Source: Membranipora membranacea (lineage: Eukaryota; Bryozoa; Gymnolaemata; Cheilostomatida; Membraniporidae). Taken from it: 64,000 nt of DNA. The notes under the pieces were generated by a model. It was not told the origin of the DNA. It worked only from the letters and a program-made list of their open reading frames with translations, and did not search any database. This document shows, piece after piece, positions 1 to 12,300 of this stretch. The translations under genes and the position numbers were made by a program. Every line of letters starts with the position of its first letter. Position 1 is the first letter of the stretch. The stretch spans positions 20,770,001-20,834,000 of the forward strand of contig OU612073.1 of the NCBI GenBank assembly GCA_914767715.1, in the 5' to 3' direction.

Positions 1-676
1 GCTTGCAATGAAGCCATAATCATCTGGGATCCCCTGCTTCACGATTCTCCTGCACAGAATATAATGTCACCAACTAACTAACATAAGCCTTGTCACGTGG
101 CCACTTTTTTGTTTACCTCCAAAATAAAAAAGTAGCTGAAAGTCAAGGCTAAACTAAGATGATCCTTCAACCAAGACTGAACTCATTATGTCACCGATTT
201 CCTGTGTCGAATGTCTAACACTCAAGGTGACAACAATTGGGTCACCCTTCTATATCATCGTCAGGGGATAGTTGGGCTGCTAGGTTGTCAGTTTCCTTGG
301 CACTCGAAATGTTATCACAATCATAAATTTACATCAATTCTTTGAAATTGATCTCGTGGGATATCTGAAATTTCCATCTAGTCTGGAATGTGATGTGTTC
401 ACACTTGTAATTATTACTGGTATCAATGTTGAGTGGTATGATTAAACCCTCTGTACACTCGACAGTTGAACTGTAGGAAGCTCTTATGTAATGTAATGTT
501 ATGATGCTCTTTGTCTGCCTGTCAGTGTTATACCACAGTTATCTACACTTCTAGTTGTACTAGTTCTAAATTCACCAATATGATGTAATTCACGTGAAAG
601 AAAACATTCACAGCAACATGATGATTCTATAAAGTTATTCTACCATGAGTTTTGCGTTTTTTGTGCCAAAAGATTT

Positions 677-1229
677 CGGTAACTGTAAATTGCTGAACAG
701 GCTGAACGGACTGAACAGCTGAACAGAATTTCTCAGACTAAAATTATTATTTGTAGTCATTTCTCTGGGTGACTATCACTTCTCAAACACATTCCTCTTA
801 ACCAAATGATTTGATGAGTCACTAAGTTCCTGTTGGCACCTAATATAACCAATTTAGGACAAGCAATCAATGTGCCATTTCTGACAAAATCTGATGGTGT
901 TCTGGAAATTGGACACCAGAAACATTATTATTATCCAGCTCAACCTTCCATCTAGCCAGTCTTAACAAGCTTTGTTTATAGGGGGAGGGGGGGGCTACTT
1001 TCCATCCATTCGCTAGTAGTGTAACGACGAAAAAATTACTGTGAATAAAATTGAAAGAAACCAAGGTGAATGCAAACTTAAATTAAATAATTTTATGAGA
1101 AGAATATAAAAAGTTGTCCATGCTTATGCAAAATTAGCCAATCATGTAAAGAATCAAACAAATAGTAGTGTGAGAAATTCTGTTCAGCTGTTCAGTCTGT
1201 TCAGCCTGTTCAGCAATTTACAGTTACCC
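677..1229. mobile_element. Mutator-like foldback MITE, copy 1
   Basis: The left terminal inverted repeat (about 677-740) begins GGTAACTGTAAATTGCTGAA, and its reverse complement closes the element (about 1168-1229). Both ends are flanked by the same 9 bp, aaaagattt (668-676 and 1230-1238). Long terminal repeats with 9-bp target duplications are typical of Mutator-like elements. There is no open reading frame of note inside. The interior matches copy 2 in inverted orientation but carries about 260 extra bases. Confidence 0.85.
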
Positions 1230-1326
1230 AAAAGATTTAGAAGATAACCACATAATAAACCATGGTTATACAAAATTGATTTCACAGATGTTCCTTCACA
1301 TATTGCGTTCTTATTAACAGTATTTT

Positions 1327-1426
1327 CTGTATGAGATTGGATGCTGTATGAGATTGTTTTCTGTATGAGATTGGATTCTGTATGAGATTGGATTCTGTAT
1401 GAGATTGGTTTCTGTATGAGTGATTG
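1327..1426. repeat. 17-bp minisatellite, six copies
   Basis: Copies of a 17-bp unit starting ctgtatgagattgg begin at 1327, 1344, 1361, 1378, 1395 and 1412, exactly 17 bp apart, with a few substitutions. The open frame on the minus strand across it is only a repeat translation. Confidence 0.9.
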
Positions 1427-2011
1427 TTAGTGTTCAGTGATGAGCAGTAAAGGCCAGGAAACATAAATCATAGTTTTGTTATTTGGCGTTATACCTACAA
1501 GAATGTTACACCAGGCACTCATATATGCATAATTGGCTCAATCGCCAGAGATATTTTCTAAATACAGACCCACCCATAAGCCTGAGAGCAGAAAGGGAAA
1601 AACAAGCTTCGTTTCAATGCTGATTATCTTGCTCTGTAATATATATATTATATTGTATTATTTGATGAATATGTGTGTCTGAACTGCAGTGGCCATGTCA
1701 TGATTGCACTTATATGATATGTAGCGCATAATTCTAGTGCATACACTTTCAAATATAGCATTCATCTCTGCTCAGTCGGATGCCTGCTTGCCACACTTTA
1801 CTGGTTCATTTATTCGCTAAAAAGGCCATGTTATGGATAATTTCTTTTATTGAAACTTGTAATACTGTAGGCCTACATCATAGCTAGCCCTGCCATCTCA
1901 TGTTCATTGTTATTTACATGTCAAGTGTAACGTCAAATGAAGTACAATGATAGTACAATTGAGGGATCTTCCCAGATGCATTCTATCTGTCTATCTAGTG
2001 CTGTGTTTGAG

Positions 2012-2302
2012 CGGTAACTGTAAATTGCTGAACAGGCTGAACGGACTGAACAGCTGAACAGAATTTCTCAGACTACTATTTGTTTGATTCTTTGCATGAA
2101 TGGCTAATTTTGCATAAGCGTGGACAATTTCTATATTCTGCTCATTAAATTGTTTATTTTAAGTTTCCAGTTTTCGGCTAGGAGGAATGTGTTTGAGAAG
2201 TGATAGTCAGCCAGAGGAAAGAATACAAATAATAATTTTAGTCTGAGAAATTCTGTTCAGCTGTTCAGTCCGTTCAGCCTGTTCAGCAATTTACAGTTAC
2301 CG
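2012..2302. mobile_element. Mutator-like foldback MITE, copy 2
   Basis: This element has the same terminal inverted repeats as the copy at 677-1229 (about 2012-2075 and 2244-2302). It is flanked by gtgtttgag (2003-2011) and gtgttcgag (2303-2311), a 9-bp target duplication with one mismatch. The interior is the shorter form, in opposite orientation to copy 1. The terminal repeat itself contains short reiterated ctgaac units. Confidence 0.85.
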
Positions 2303-3169
2303 GTGTTCGAGTCACTGTACCGCAACAACACTAGTAGAAATCAAAAGTGTCACTTGTTGACTGACTTCTGTGGCTGGAAAAATATGAACACCTCCTCCTT
2401 GCTTGGTCAGTCATCATTCAGATTCAGTACTTAGTGAGGTTTATTATCAGTGAGTCATGTTTTATTGTTGGCCTGGATTTCCCTTCCTTGATGAGGATGT
2501 TTTGCTGGCTTCATCCTGCCGGGTTAGATGAGTGAGTTGAAGCAGATGAGATATCTGCCTACTTCCGACTCTACTTAGTTCACAAGTTGTAATTTTGTCA
2601 AGCGAAAGTGAGTAAGTTGTGAAGCAATATGTTTTGTATATTTTAATAATCTGTGGCTAACCTTTCATTAAAATGTTCACCGCTGGGTAGTCTCATAACG
2701 AGGTCATGCACCCGATGATTTCTTATAACAAACCACATTAGTGGGTTTGTGAGCAGATTTACTATTTATACTGTGGTTGAATTGTGAGACTTGACTCTTT
2801 ACTCTGGCTAACTTCTTCTTCTGTTTCCTCTTTCCTGTTGTATCCAGCTTGCTGAGACTAGCGAAGACATCACAGTGGCTGCTCTTGAATTATATATCCC
2901 TCAGAAATAATATTCATTCACAAGACAGACAATTTCTGACATATCCGCTGTTAATGATTATTTTAGATTGATGGGAGTGTGTGTTTCTCCCCTCAATCTA
3001 ACATTATCAGCCGGAAGAAGTGACTGCAGTGAGATCCGTTGAAGGCTGAAGCTACCAAAAATGTGATATTTTTAGCTTTTTTCGGCCAGTATTATACATT
3101 TGCAAGTAGTCAATCAAAACTTATTGCATTTCCACAGTCAGAATGACAATGATGTGTTTCTGTTTGCAG

Positions 3170-6100
3170 AAGATTCCTCACAAGAGTTTAACTATGAGAA
3201 TGTCGCTGAAGTTACAAAGCACTTGTCAACTGATACCACTGGTTCACTACCTGGTAGTAAACCTACCACACCGAGACCTTTACCCAGGGTCAGAACTACC
3301 AACGAACCAATCAACAGGTACAGTAAATGCTAATATATCTACCTAGTCACAAACCAAGCAGGCTCTTCTGAGCTATTACATGAGGTGCTATGATAACCAG
3401 TTGTTTGACATTGCCTAGAGTTAGCCTTGTCACGCAGCTACTCTTTTGATTTGGGGGTAAAACAAAACAGACAAAACAAAAATATAGCCGCGTAACAAGG
3501 GTAGTAGTCTACAGTGGCATCCATCTGAAGATGCTTTTTAACTTGCTGATTCCGTAGACTGAAACCTATGATCCTTTTAGCCAATCAAAAGATAAGCTCT
3601 CAGGCAATTTTAGTGTGGGAGATGATCCATCTTACCCCACCTGTCTGTGGTTAGCTCTTTATCAGGAAATTTGACCCATTCATCGCTCCAGATCTAGCCC
3701 TCATTGGACGATAAGTGCCCAAAACTGATTTGGGTACATCCTAGCTGGCTAGCTCCTAGCTGGGTCTTACAAAGATAGTTTGTGGCTCCCCAGTATTGAT
3801 AGTGGTACACCATAAACTAGTCCACAATACTGTCAGAGTCTAGTTGGGAACTCAGACTATGGTCATAATCACCTACGAGGAAAGAGGAAACAGCTAATTT
3901 ATTTGATGAATGATTATAAATAACTTAAAATTTCCACTCTGTAAGGAAATAGTGAACTGTACCTACTGTCATCCTGTTATGTCAATCTGACCAATGTAAC
4001 TCAGCAGTTTGATGTGGAGGAATCACTATGGCTATTTCCTCATGATTGGGGGGGGGGGGGGCGTCGGATGAGGGGTACAAACTCCAGGACCAGAGTCTCT
4101 TTATCCAATCCAATCCTAGTGATATAGCCTAAGCTGGATTCTCTGAGTGATTTATTTTTACCACTAACACACACATGTGGTACTGAAAAGGATGCATATA
4201 ATACTGCACAAATACAATAAGTATTAGTATTATATATATATATCCACCCTTAATATACAACAGGTGGTTATTTTAGACGTTTAACGTAAACACTTGCCGA
4301 TTCCCTTGGTGTGTCTCAACGACCAACTCTCCTGATAGTCAAAAATTGATTGTCATCATAAAACATCTGTATAATGGATAAAAACTCTAATTCAGAGTCA
4401 AAGCTTCCCAGCAACCACTCTCATGGGTAACTCTGATCAATGCTACAGAAATAGTATTAAAAAATTAACACACAAGACATGCAAGCCGCTTACGTGGATG
4501 TGAATTTCACCAATATAATGTCATTATGGAAACATTGGAATAATATTAATAATTATAATTAATTTTCATTGCTCATGAAAATGATGGCTTATGGTATCGA
4601 TTAGCATTCAGAAAACTTATTGTAACTTCCCAAGAAAGTCTGAGAGATGCGATAATTTCCAGTTAGTGAGAGTTAGTCATGGTACGAAAATAGAATTCAG
4701 GAAACTCCTTGTCTGATCTTTGTCATTTTTTGAGATCTTTCATTAGTATGGGTTGCTTTGATGATTTGTGCTGCCAAAAATTTTCATTCATTGCTAGCTG
4801 TCCAATACAGTGAAATGATGACTGCATAGTAGTGGTAACAAGCACTGTCATCTGCCAAAAAACTGGAAGTAAATGTTTGTATTTAAAATAATTATATACC
4901 CACTCTAATGGTTATAAAACCAGAACAGCTATCCATACAAATCCTGTTGGCCTTGGAAAAACTTTATTCGATTCTCAAAAATAAGTCAAAAGTTCATGAG
5001 TACACCAACTAGTGCTCGATAAAATCAGGCGTCATTGAGACAGGATATTGTTCGTAGTTCCGTAGTTCGTAATTTACTGATGGTTAAATAAAGGCTTCAA
5101 AACAGTGTCTGAATCCACAAAGGATTATTAAATCTCCTTGTAATTAATTAATTAAGTAATTAAATCTCCTTGTAAAATGCATACTTTGTATGTAAAGTTT
5201 GATATAAAGCACTGTGATACCGTGATACCATGATACTTTTATGTAAAACGACACATTTTGTCTTATTACAGCCAGCTACCTGTGCCTACATCCCCCTTGA
5301 GTCTCCAGCTATCCGCCCCTCTCCCCTGTGACTCAAAAAACTTTCTCAATACTGGGACCTATGTTTTTGATGCTGGATATGTACCTCCGAACCCAAAAAC
5401 TCCATCAGGAAACAACACACCTAAGCTCCACAGTCCAATAGGGAAACGTATCTCCCCACCCTTACCGGTACTGAACAACAGTGATCTAGATCTATCAAAG
5501 CCAATACCTAAAGCTGGGGGTAATGTTGATGTAGGATTACACAATGCTAAGAAAAAGGGTTATATCCCTATGGATCAGAGTCCTCATACTCAAGGTAAGT
5601 TTGTGATTATGTCGCATTGGTTGTTATCAGAGCACCGGTTATCCTCAAGTTTATCACAGAGTCTGTATATATCCACCAATACTTTGTGCTTTGTATCGGC
5701 AAAGGTGTATCCCATTGTTGGTTGTTCAAAAACTTGAGTGTTGCTGACCGATTCCACAATAACTCACTTCACATGGATTGAGTGTATATGTAGAGGTATT
5801 ACTTGGTACCTTATTTGTGATCTCATGAGTTTATAGAATGCCAGATGTTTAGGATTTCCGTTTTTGTATGTTTATGACGATCCATTTGTACAACAGGCCT
5901 CTGGAATAGAGTTGTTCCTCATGTGTCTATTGGCTGACATTTATGATCTATTCGATGTTATAATTGTTATGTTGACTCTGTTGGTAACAAGTAGCTATTA
6001 CATGACACTTATGATCTCAATGAGGACATTATCATTGCCAAGTAAATTGTCACCATTGAGTAATATCATATTTCTAAAAAAAGAAAGAGGAAGAGACTGT

Positions 6101-7803
6101 AAATCTAAGTTTTATGTACACTGTACTTACAGCTGCCCTGAAATCAGAAGCCGTGGGAAGCCTTAGCTCTACATTACTAGCCTCAGAGTCAATAGGATTA
6201 AATCTGGGCTATAAAGTCCCCGCTGCCGCACAGAGTGATCACAAAGCAGCAGGATACCTGACTATCATAGATTCAAACACTGCACCTTCAATGTAAGTAA
6301 TATTAAAATCCTGTTCTGTTTAATGTCCATCCCTACAATAGGGTCACTACCCCAAACAAGCCTCGAACTTAAGGGGGCCTGTTATATAGGGCGGTCAAAT
6401 TAGTCCTAGTGTAGCCTTTTCTTGGCTTCTATTTTCTTTTGGGTGGTCCCCCATAACAGTAGCCGCCTGACACGGCTGGTTCTAGTGTGTGAAGACAAAA
6501 ATTATCCAGATCAGGCCTGATATAACACAACTCCATCCCTACAATATCCCGATCAGGCCTGAAAGGGACAATATTAGTCTGAGCCCCCCACACTTTCCCC
6601 CCCCCCTGCCAGACGCCCCCCCCCCCCCCCGCGAGGTCAATATATGCCTCTATTGATTAGCTTGTATGACATGTCACATAGATCATCTAACCTACTGCAT
6701 GTAAACTAACTATCATAATCACGTGGCCTGTCAAACTCCAAAAACTTGATGAATAATCCATTGGGGAAATTGGTGATGATAAATTAGGGTCATTTAATTT
6801 CAGCTACATCTGACATCTCATTTTAGTTTTTGGGCCTCTATGCAAATAAAACCGATTATATAGTATTGACTGTATGCAAGCCATACAAAATGCCACAAAG
6901 GTTGAAGAAGAGCTTGCTGTATGTCCATGTAATGTGTGCATGTGGACTCTCCCATTTCAGAAGGGCAACTCGTCAGAGGTCCTTTCTACCAATAAGAATA
7001 TAACTAATATAACTAATATAACTAAGCCTCTTAGATGTGTCAGGCACTGTCAAATATAATATCTGAACTGCAACTTATGCAAACCTTGATACATAAGTTG
7101 ACTCATTTTTTGCTCTATAACACTTGGAGCCAAGAGACTTGTATTGTGAATGCTCAAAATAATGGCTTAGGTCTATGTACTCTGTTACACAACTTCCACA
7201 AGAGGATCGTTAATATTATTCTCCGATTAACTACCTGATTCATCTTATGCATAGTACTTCCTCTTTGAGTTTGAGCTGTAAAGGACAAAATTTTCTGTCT
7301 CAGTGTAACAAATAGCCCCCATGGTACAATTAAATTCACCAAATACTGCCAAATGACTATGTTATTGCTTTAATGACACAATGCGATGATCAATTACATT
7401 TTTCCTTTTATTTTGAGTTATTAATAGACTCTTTTTTTGCATGAAAATTGCCCATGTATTATAATCTATGGCTAGCAGACTCGAATCTCACTATAAGACC
7501 TCAATTCATACAGTTAACCAACTTCAGTAATTTCAGTTGATGAAGCGGACATGGTCAATTAAATTGCTGTTGTTATTGTTGTTGTCGATTAGATTGTTGT
7601 TGTTATTGGGACATTGTTCTTTACATTATTGTCAATTGTTGCATTGCAGACCTTCTGGACCATACTACAACATGAACAACCACTCAGACTATTACAACAA
7701 TCCTGATTTGTTGTTTCGACCTGATAATCCATACAACAATAACAAATCTGCTGCTCATAAGACTGCACCTGCCGCTGCCGAGGAGAGCCCATATTATGGG
7801 TAA
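3170..7803 (+). CDS. Unidentified protein with YxxM/YxN motifs, 5' incomplete
   Basis: Four exons join in frame: 3170-3317, 5272-5594, 6133-6292 and 7650-7803 (stop TAA at 7801-7803). They give about 261 residues. The first exon starts inside a split codon, so upstream exons are missing. The visible sequence is low-complexity and rich in Pro, Asn, Ser and Tyr, with no folded domain I recognise. Tyrosines sit in SH2-type contexts: GYIPM and YYNM (YxxM, PI3K p85 type), DYYNN and PYNNN (YxN, Grb2 type), GYVPPNP, GYLTI. Proline stretches such as SPPLPV could bind SH3 domains. It could be the cytoplasmic tail of a receptor whose ectodomain lies left of the window, or a Gab/IRS-like docking protein. 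Both readings are inference. The splice sites fit GT..AG and the phases agree, which supports a real gene. Confidence 0.6.
3318..5271 (+). other. Long intron of the 3170-7803 gene
   Basis: I see no gene or transposon that can be named. There is a G-run near 4050-4062, a short TA tract near 4230, and a duplicated 'taaatctccttgta' block near 5129-5175. Confidence 0.4.
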
Positions 7804-9322
7804 AAATAACTAGTTGTGTTATTTGTTAAACTTGATAATAGATATGCAAAATCAAGATTATATTATTGTATATTCTATGTAGGCCTATATTATTATTCTC
7901 ACAATAATTCTCAAGTAACCGTTGCTCACTATCATCTACGCACCTTATGCCATGATCTATAGTTTTATCCTCATGTGGTGATCAATTATCGTGATTCCAG
8001 TGCTAAGTGTCTGCCAAATTTTCATATTATATACTCTCTCTCTAATATCTGTGCTACTATTATTCTAATGAGAGTTTTGACAAGAGTGGTGCTTCGATCA
8101 AAAATGTCTCATGAATGTTTTTGAAAGTTCAAATGGCGAATTTCTGTGTATCCAATTATATTTTATTGCCATTTTTATCTACTTTACAGATTTGTTGTTT
8201 TCACATTGACAGTCTAGTTATTCACTCTCCCACATGTAAACACAATATGATACGAATAACAGATCATAATTATATCTTTGTCGATTTCTTCAAGTGGTCT
8301 GACATCTAGGATGCGGCTGGGGGTATGGGATAAGGAATCATTGAGTTGAAACCAGGATAAGACTGTGTGCTGAAACTTAGGATTTTCAGGGCTGTGAATT
8401 TGAAGGGTAGTTGCCTGTCCATACATATTAGTGAGATAACTCCTTTCAAAAATCTTAGCCTTATCGCAAACTCAAAGGCTCGTTTTTTTGTTATGTTTTT
8501 GTTTTGGATTCTTTGCCCACAAACAAACAAAAAAGGGGTTCCCTGATTACATAGTTTAAAAACAGAATTGGCTTTCATTTTTATATCGAGATCGAATAAG
8601 GTCACTAAGTGGCCCTTCATCTTTGCTGCTAAAATCAAAATTAGTTTATTGACTGACTGATCTCACAAATGTGTTGAAGGTGTGTTTAGTATAGGCAGAG
8701 CAAGCTTGATATACCTAGCACACCCATATTCTGTTTAAATAAGCTAGGTAAACGATAAATAACAGTGTGATCATGGCTAAGTTTTGTACTGTGTCAATAT
8801 TAAAACTACTGCTCTGCAGACCGAAGAAGATAGCATGCTAAGCAACGATTAGACAAACTCCATTTGTGTTGTTGCAAGGGACATAGATGAATCAGATCTA
8901 AATATACTAAGCTCACACCTATATCATATCTAAACTATCATGAGGGCGGGTTACTTGATCTCCCAAGTTTAATGAATTTTGTAGCCTGTGAAGTAAATCA
9001 AGAATCAATAGAATAGTTCATGATACTCACTGTACAGTTCTATTCAAATATAATATTCAATACAATCTTTTGTGTACATTGTATTATACCTGTCCAAATA
9101 CCTTCATTATAATGCTGACGCTTTGAAAAAATTTACTGCTGTACTTAGAACTACTGTGAATTAGAAGCTGCAAACTTGGCTTAGTGAGCTGTGAAAGTGG
9201 TAACAGATTTCTAGCCTACCTTTTCTATAATACTGGATGGCAAGAGTTCCCTGCACTATTTAGCATTGTCAGGAGGCATAACCATAGATTGATATGTGGA
9301 TCTGATTAGGGTTTGGGGTACA
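7804..9322. other. Intergenic spacer
   Basis: This is the spacer between the stop codon of the preceding gene and the start codon of the membrane-protein gene. No open frame here resembles a protein and I see no structured repeat. It should contain the polyadenylation site of the left gene and the promoter of the right one, but neither can be pinned down. Confidence 0.4.
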
Positions 9323-12300
9323 ATGGAACTCTTTCAGCTGATCAGTTTAGGTGTTCTTATGATCATTGCCAAATGCTCCTGTGAGCTAGCTGGATTTGGT
9401 AAGTATACCTGATATTTTATATCAATTGGCTGTGATGTTTGATTGGCTCCAGCCTGAATGTTTTGAACTCTTTGGCCAAGACTGTCCTCGAGGGATAAGT
9501 ACTTTGACACACTGTCTATACTGCTGTTTGGTGAGCTTTTTTACTTTGTGTGGGACTAGTCGGTGGCTGTAATGCATTGTTTGATCATCGACTTTCATTC
9601 TCTCCTAGAAAGCAACTTATGCGAAGAAAAGAAAACTGAGTGGGTCGGCTACAGTCTTGGGTATCTGGTCTATGACTCGTCACTAGAAAATATAAGGTTT
9701 GTTCTAAGTGCTCAGGCTAGTTTACCAATCTTACACCTTTCTTTTAGTCCCCCAAGGTTGGGCCGGGATTAGTTTGAGTGCCAGGTCAGGCTTATTGGCA
9801 GCAGTGGTGTCACAACCGCCGCCCACAATGAAGACAGTAAGATTCATGAAGTCTTATGAATGTTTAAGACACCTTGGAGATTGAGTATATACCGTGTTCT
9901 GTAACTATAGAGTCAAATCATGGCTTAGTATATCTATACATAAATTCCTATCTATCATTGATCGAAGTGATCGGTTAATTTACCAGTTGTGTCATGCTGA
10001 CTGACACATAAATATTCTGCATGGTAGAGTTTGATAGTACTTGATAGAGTTGTATGTTATTTATAGAGTTATATGTTCTTTATAGAGTTTTATGTTATTT
10101 ATAGAGTTATATGTTATTTATAGAGTTATATGTTATTTATAGATATGACTGGTGTTCCTGTACTCTCTGCGATGAGGCTGACAGTAAGAACGAGCAGACT
10201 GTACAATTCCATCCAGAGACTGTTCTACTATATAAGACAGGACAAACCTTCAATGTAAGTTCATCAAATCTTAATTCTCATTGACAACATAATAATTCAA
10301 ATTTTGTGGTCAAAAGTTATTTCTATATATTATATGCAATATACTTACAACTACCAATTTATTATATCCAGTTGGTACCACAATTGTTCATTGAGAGATC
10401 TTGGTTATTTTCCATGTATGGTTTTATCCTGTTTGATATTTTGGTCGTTGCAAACAAACTTTTGGTATGCCCTTCTTTGAAAGGCAAATAGGAGGATATG
10501 ACCTGAACTTTGATGGTGTTTCTCTCACGGAAATCATGTAATACTTACATCCTCATGACCAAGGAACATGCAATTATAGCTTTGTTTATTTGATTGGATT
10601 TGGTTCTGTCAGGATATAATTTGTTGGTAGAGCAAGCATGTTGTTAAAAGTTGTTCAATCTGAGAATTGATTGATCTTCTTGTCCATATACCTTAGATCA
10701 GCCTGGACCGTAACATGTTTGCTGGATAGAATTTGAGTTTTCATCAGATTCTGAAATAGATATCGAAGGATTAATTTTAGAGATGGGAAAGTTCCATACT
10801 GTTTACTCACTCAAGAGACAAAGAGCTCCAATCCTTTCATTTGATTATAGCAATGCATCTGTGAACCATCTGGAACATTTGTACCTCTTAGTTCACAGCT
10901 TCACAATCATGCCCCATTTAAGTCCCGCACCCCATTGGAGTCCCACGCATAACTCAATATATTAATTGATAGTGATGCAAACCAGTATATTGTGTAGGTG
11001 CAGCCAAGGAGTTGACACCAAAACATCCAACATCACTCATTTAGGCCTTAGGTTGTTTCTGTATAAATCTGCTGTCTTATTACAGTATGCTACACCACTC
11101 GGTACTGGCTGGTCTAATAGTACCTGGATTAATAATACAGAGGAGGGGACTATAGGTACCTCCCTCTACACCAGATGCCCTACCTTTACTCTAAATCTGA
11201 GGGGTGCTGCAGCTCGTGTGAGACTCAACCTTAACCTGATGGTCAATAGAAGTAAGTACATGGCCTTATCTAACTAATGTTCATGATGACGATATGAACA
11301 CAGAGTAAGGATAATATATCGTTACTCTGTGATATGAACTTGATTATTGAAAACTGTTCAAAAAATGCATTGGGATGACAATATACATTCAAGAGCATGT
11401 CAGACAAATAGAAAAGAAATTCAAAGAAAGATTACATAACATGTTATAAATTGTTTACGCTACTGCTATTTAGTATTGGAACTGTCTCATAGCCCTGGAA
11501 ACCTTTAAATGTCTTCAATATAAATTTATTTCACGCAGGTAAAATCACGGTTGATTGTCAAGTCGCAGGATTTTTCACGATCTCAGACTCGGTAGATTCT
11601 GATGGGCAGATTTCTCCACCAGATGAAGGAGGATTCAGTAAGTTAGGCCTGCCTATATGTGACGGACATAGACTGATACTCGTATTGATGTGCGCCAAAT
11701 ATTTAAAGATATTTTCTCCTTGCAAAGATAAAATATACTCAACAATTAAGAATCAATCTTTGGATAAAATTGTGTTGGACTGAGTAAGTGATCAGTTCTT
11801 AGCAACTGTTCGAAGTCTACCCAAATGAGTACTACTCTGCGGTGTGACACCAGTAGAGTTTTGACATACTATGTATATTGTTATTACAGGGAATGTAGGA
11901 GTAGCTATAGGTCTGGGTGTCGGCGCTCTACTTATCGTGTTCTCTGTAGCTGGTGTCTGTGTTTACTGCAAACTAAGGTAGGAATAAGGGCAATCTCTTC
12001 ATGGCTTAAATTGCCGAGACTCTTTGAGGTGTAAGTGACGTACGCTGGTAGTGCAGAGAACCATTAAATAAAAAAAAAGTATGCACACTCTCGGTGTCTA
12101 GGTACTTTACCATCAATCATCATGAGAAATATCGATGCTGCATAGATGTGGGTTCTGTCTTGATTAAGCCAATTTTTAATTTGGACTGGGAATGCTAACT
12201 GTCTTCCTTCCTTTGAAATAATCAACTGATAATAGCGAGACAGTTTGTAAATAGACGATAAAATTGCGGTGCCCAAGCATTGTAAATTAGAGCTCATTTG

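Larger units (their letters stand above)
1..3169. other. Non-coding left flank with MITEs and a minisatellite
   Basis: I find no exon that can be supported here. The stretch holds two foldback elements (677-1229, 2012-2302) and a 17-bp minisatellite (1327-1426). A strong pyrimidine tract followed by AG ends at 2847, but all three frames after it hit stops within about 45 codons. It may open a 5' untranslated exon of the next gene or be chance. The 5' exons of the 3170-7803 gene must lie here or left of the window. Confidence 0.5.

Noticed and set aside
1-78. Open frame from base 1 (ACNEAIIIWDPLLHDSP..., stop near 78), possible last exon of a gene left of the window
   Set aside because: It is only 25 codons, with no recognisable motif and no visible acceptor. 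A chance frame is as likely.
8306-8638. Minus-strand 110-codon open frame
   Set aside because: It has no recognisable domain and no splice partners, and lies in the spacer between two plus-strand genes.
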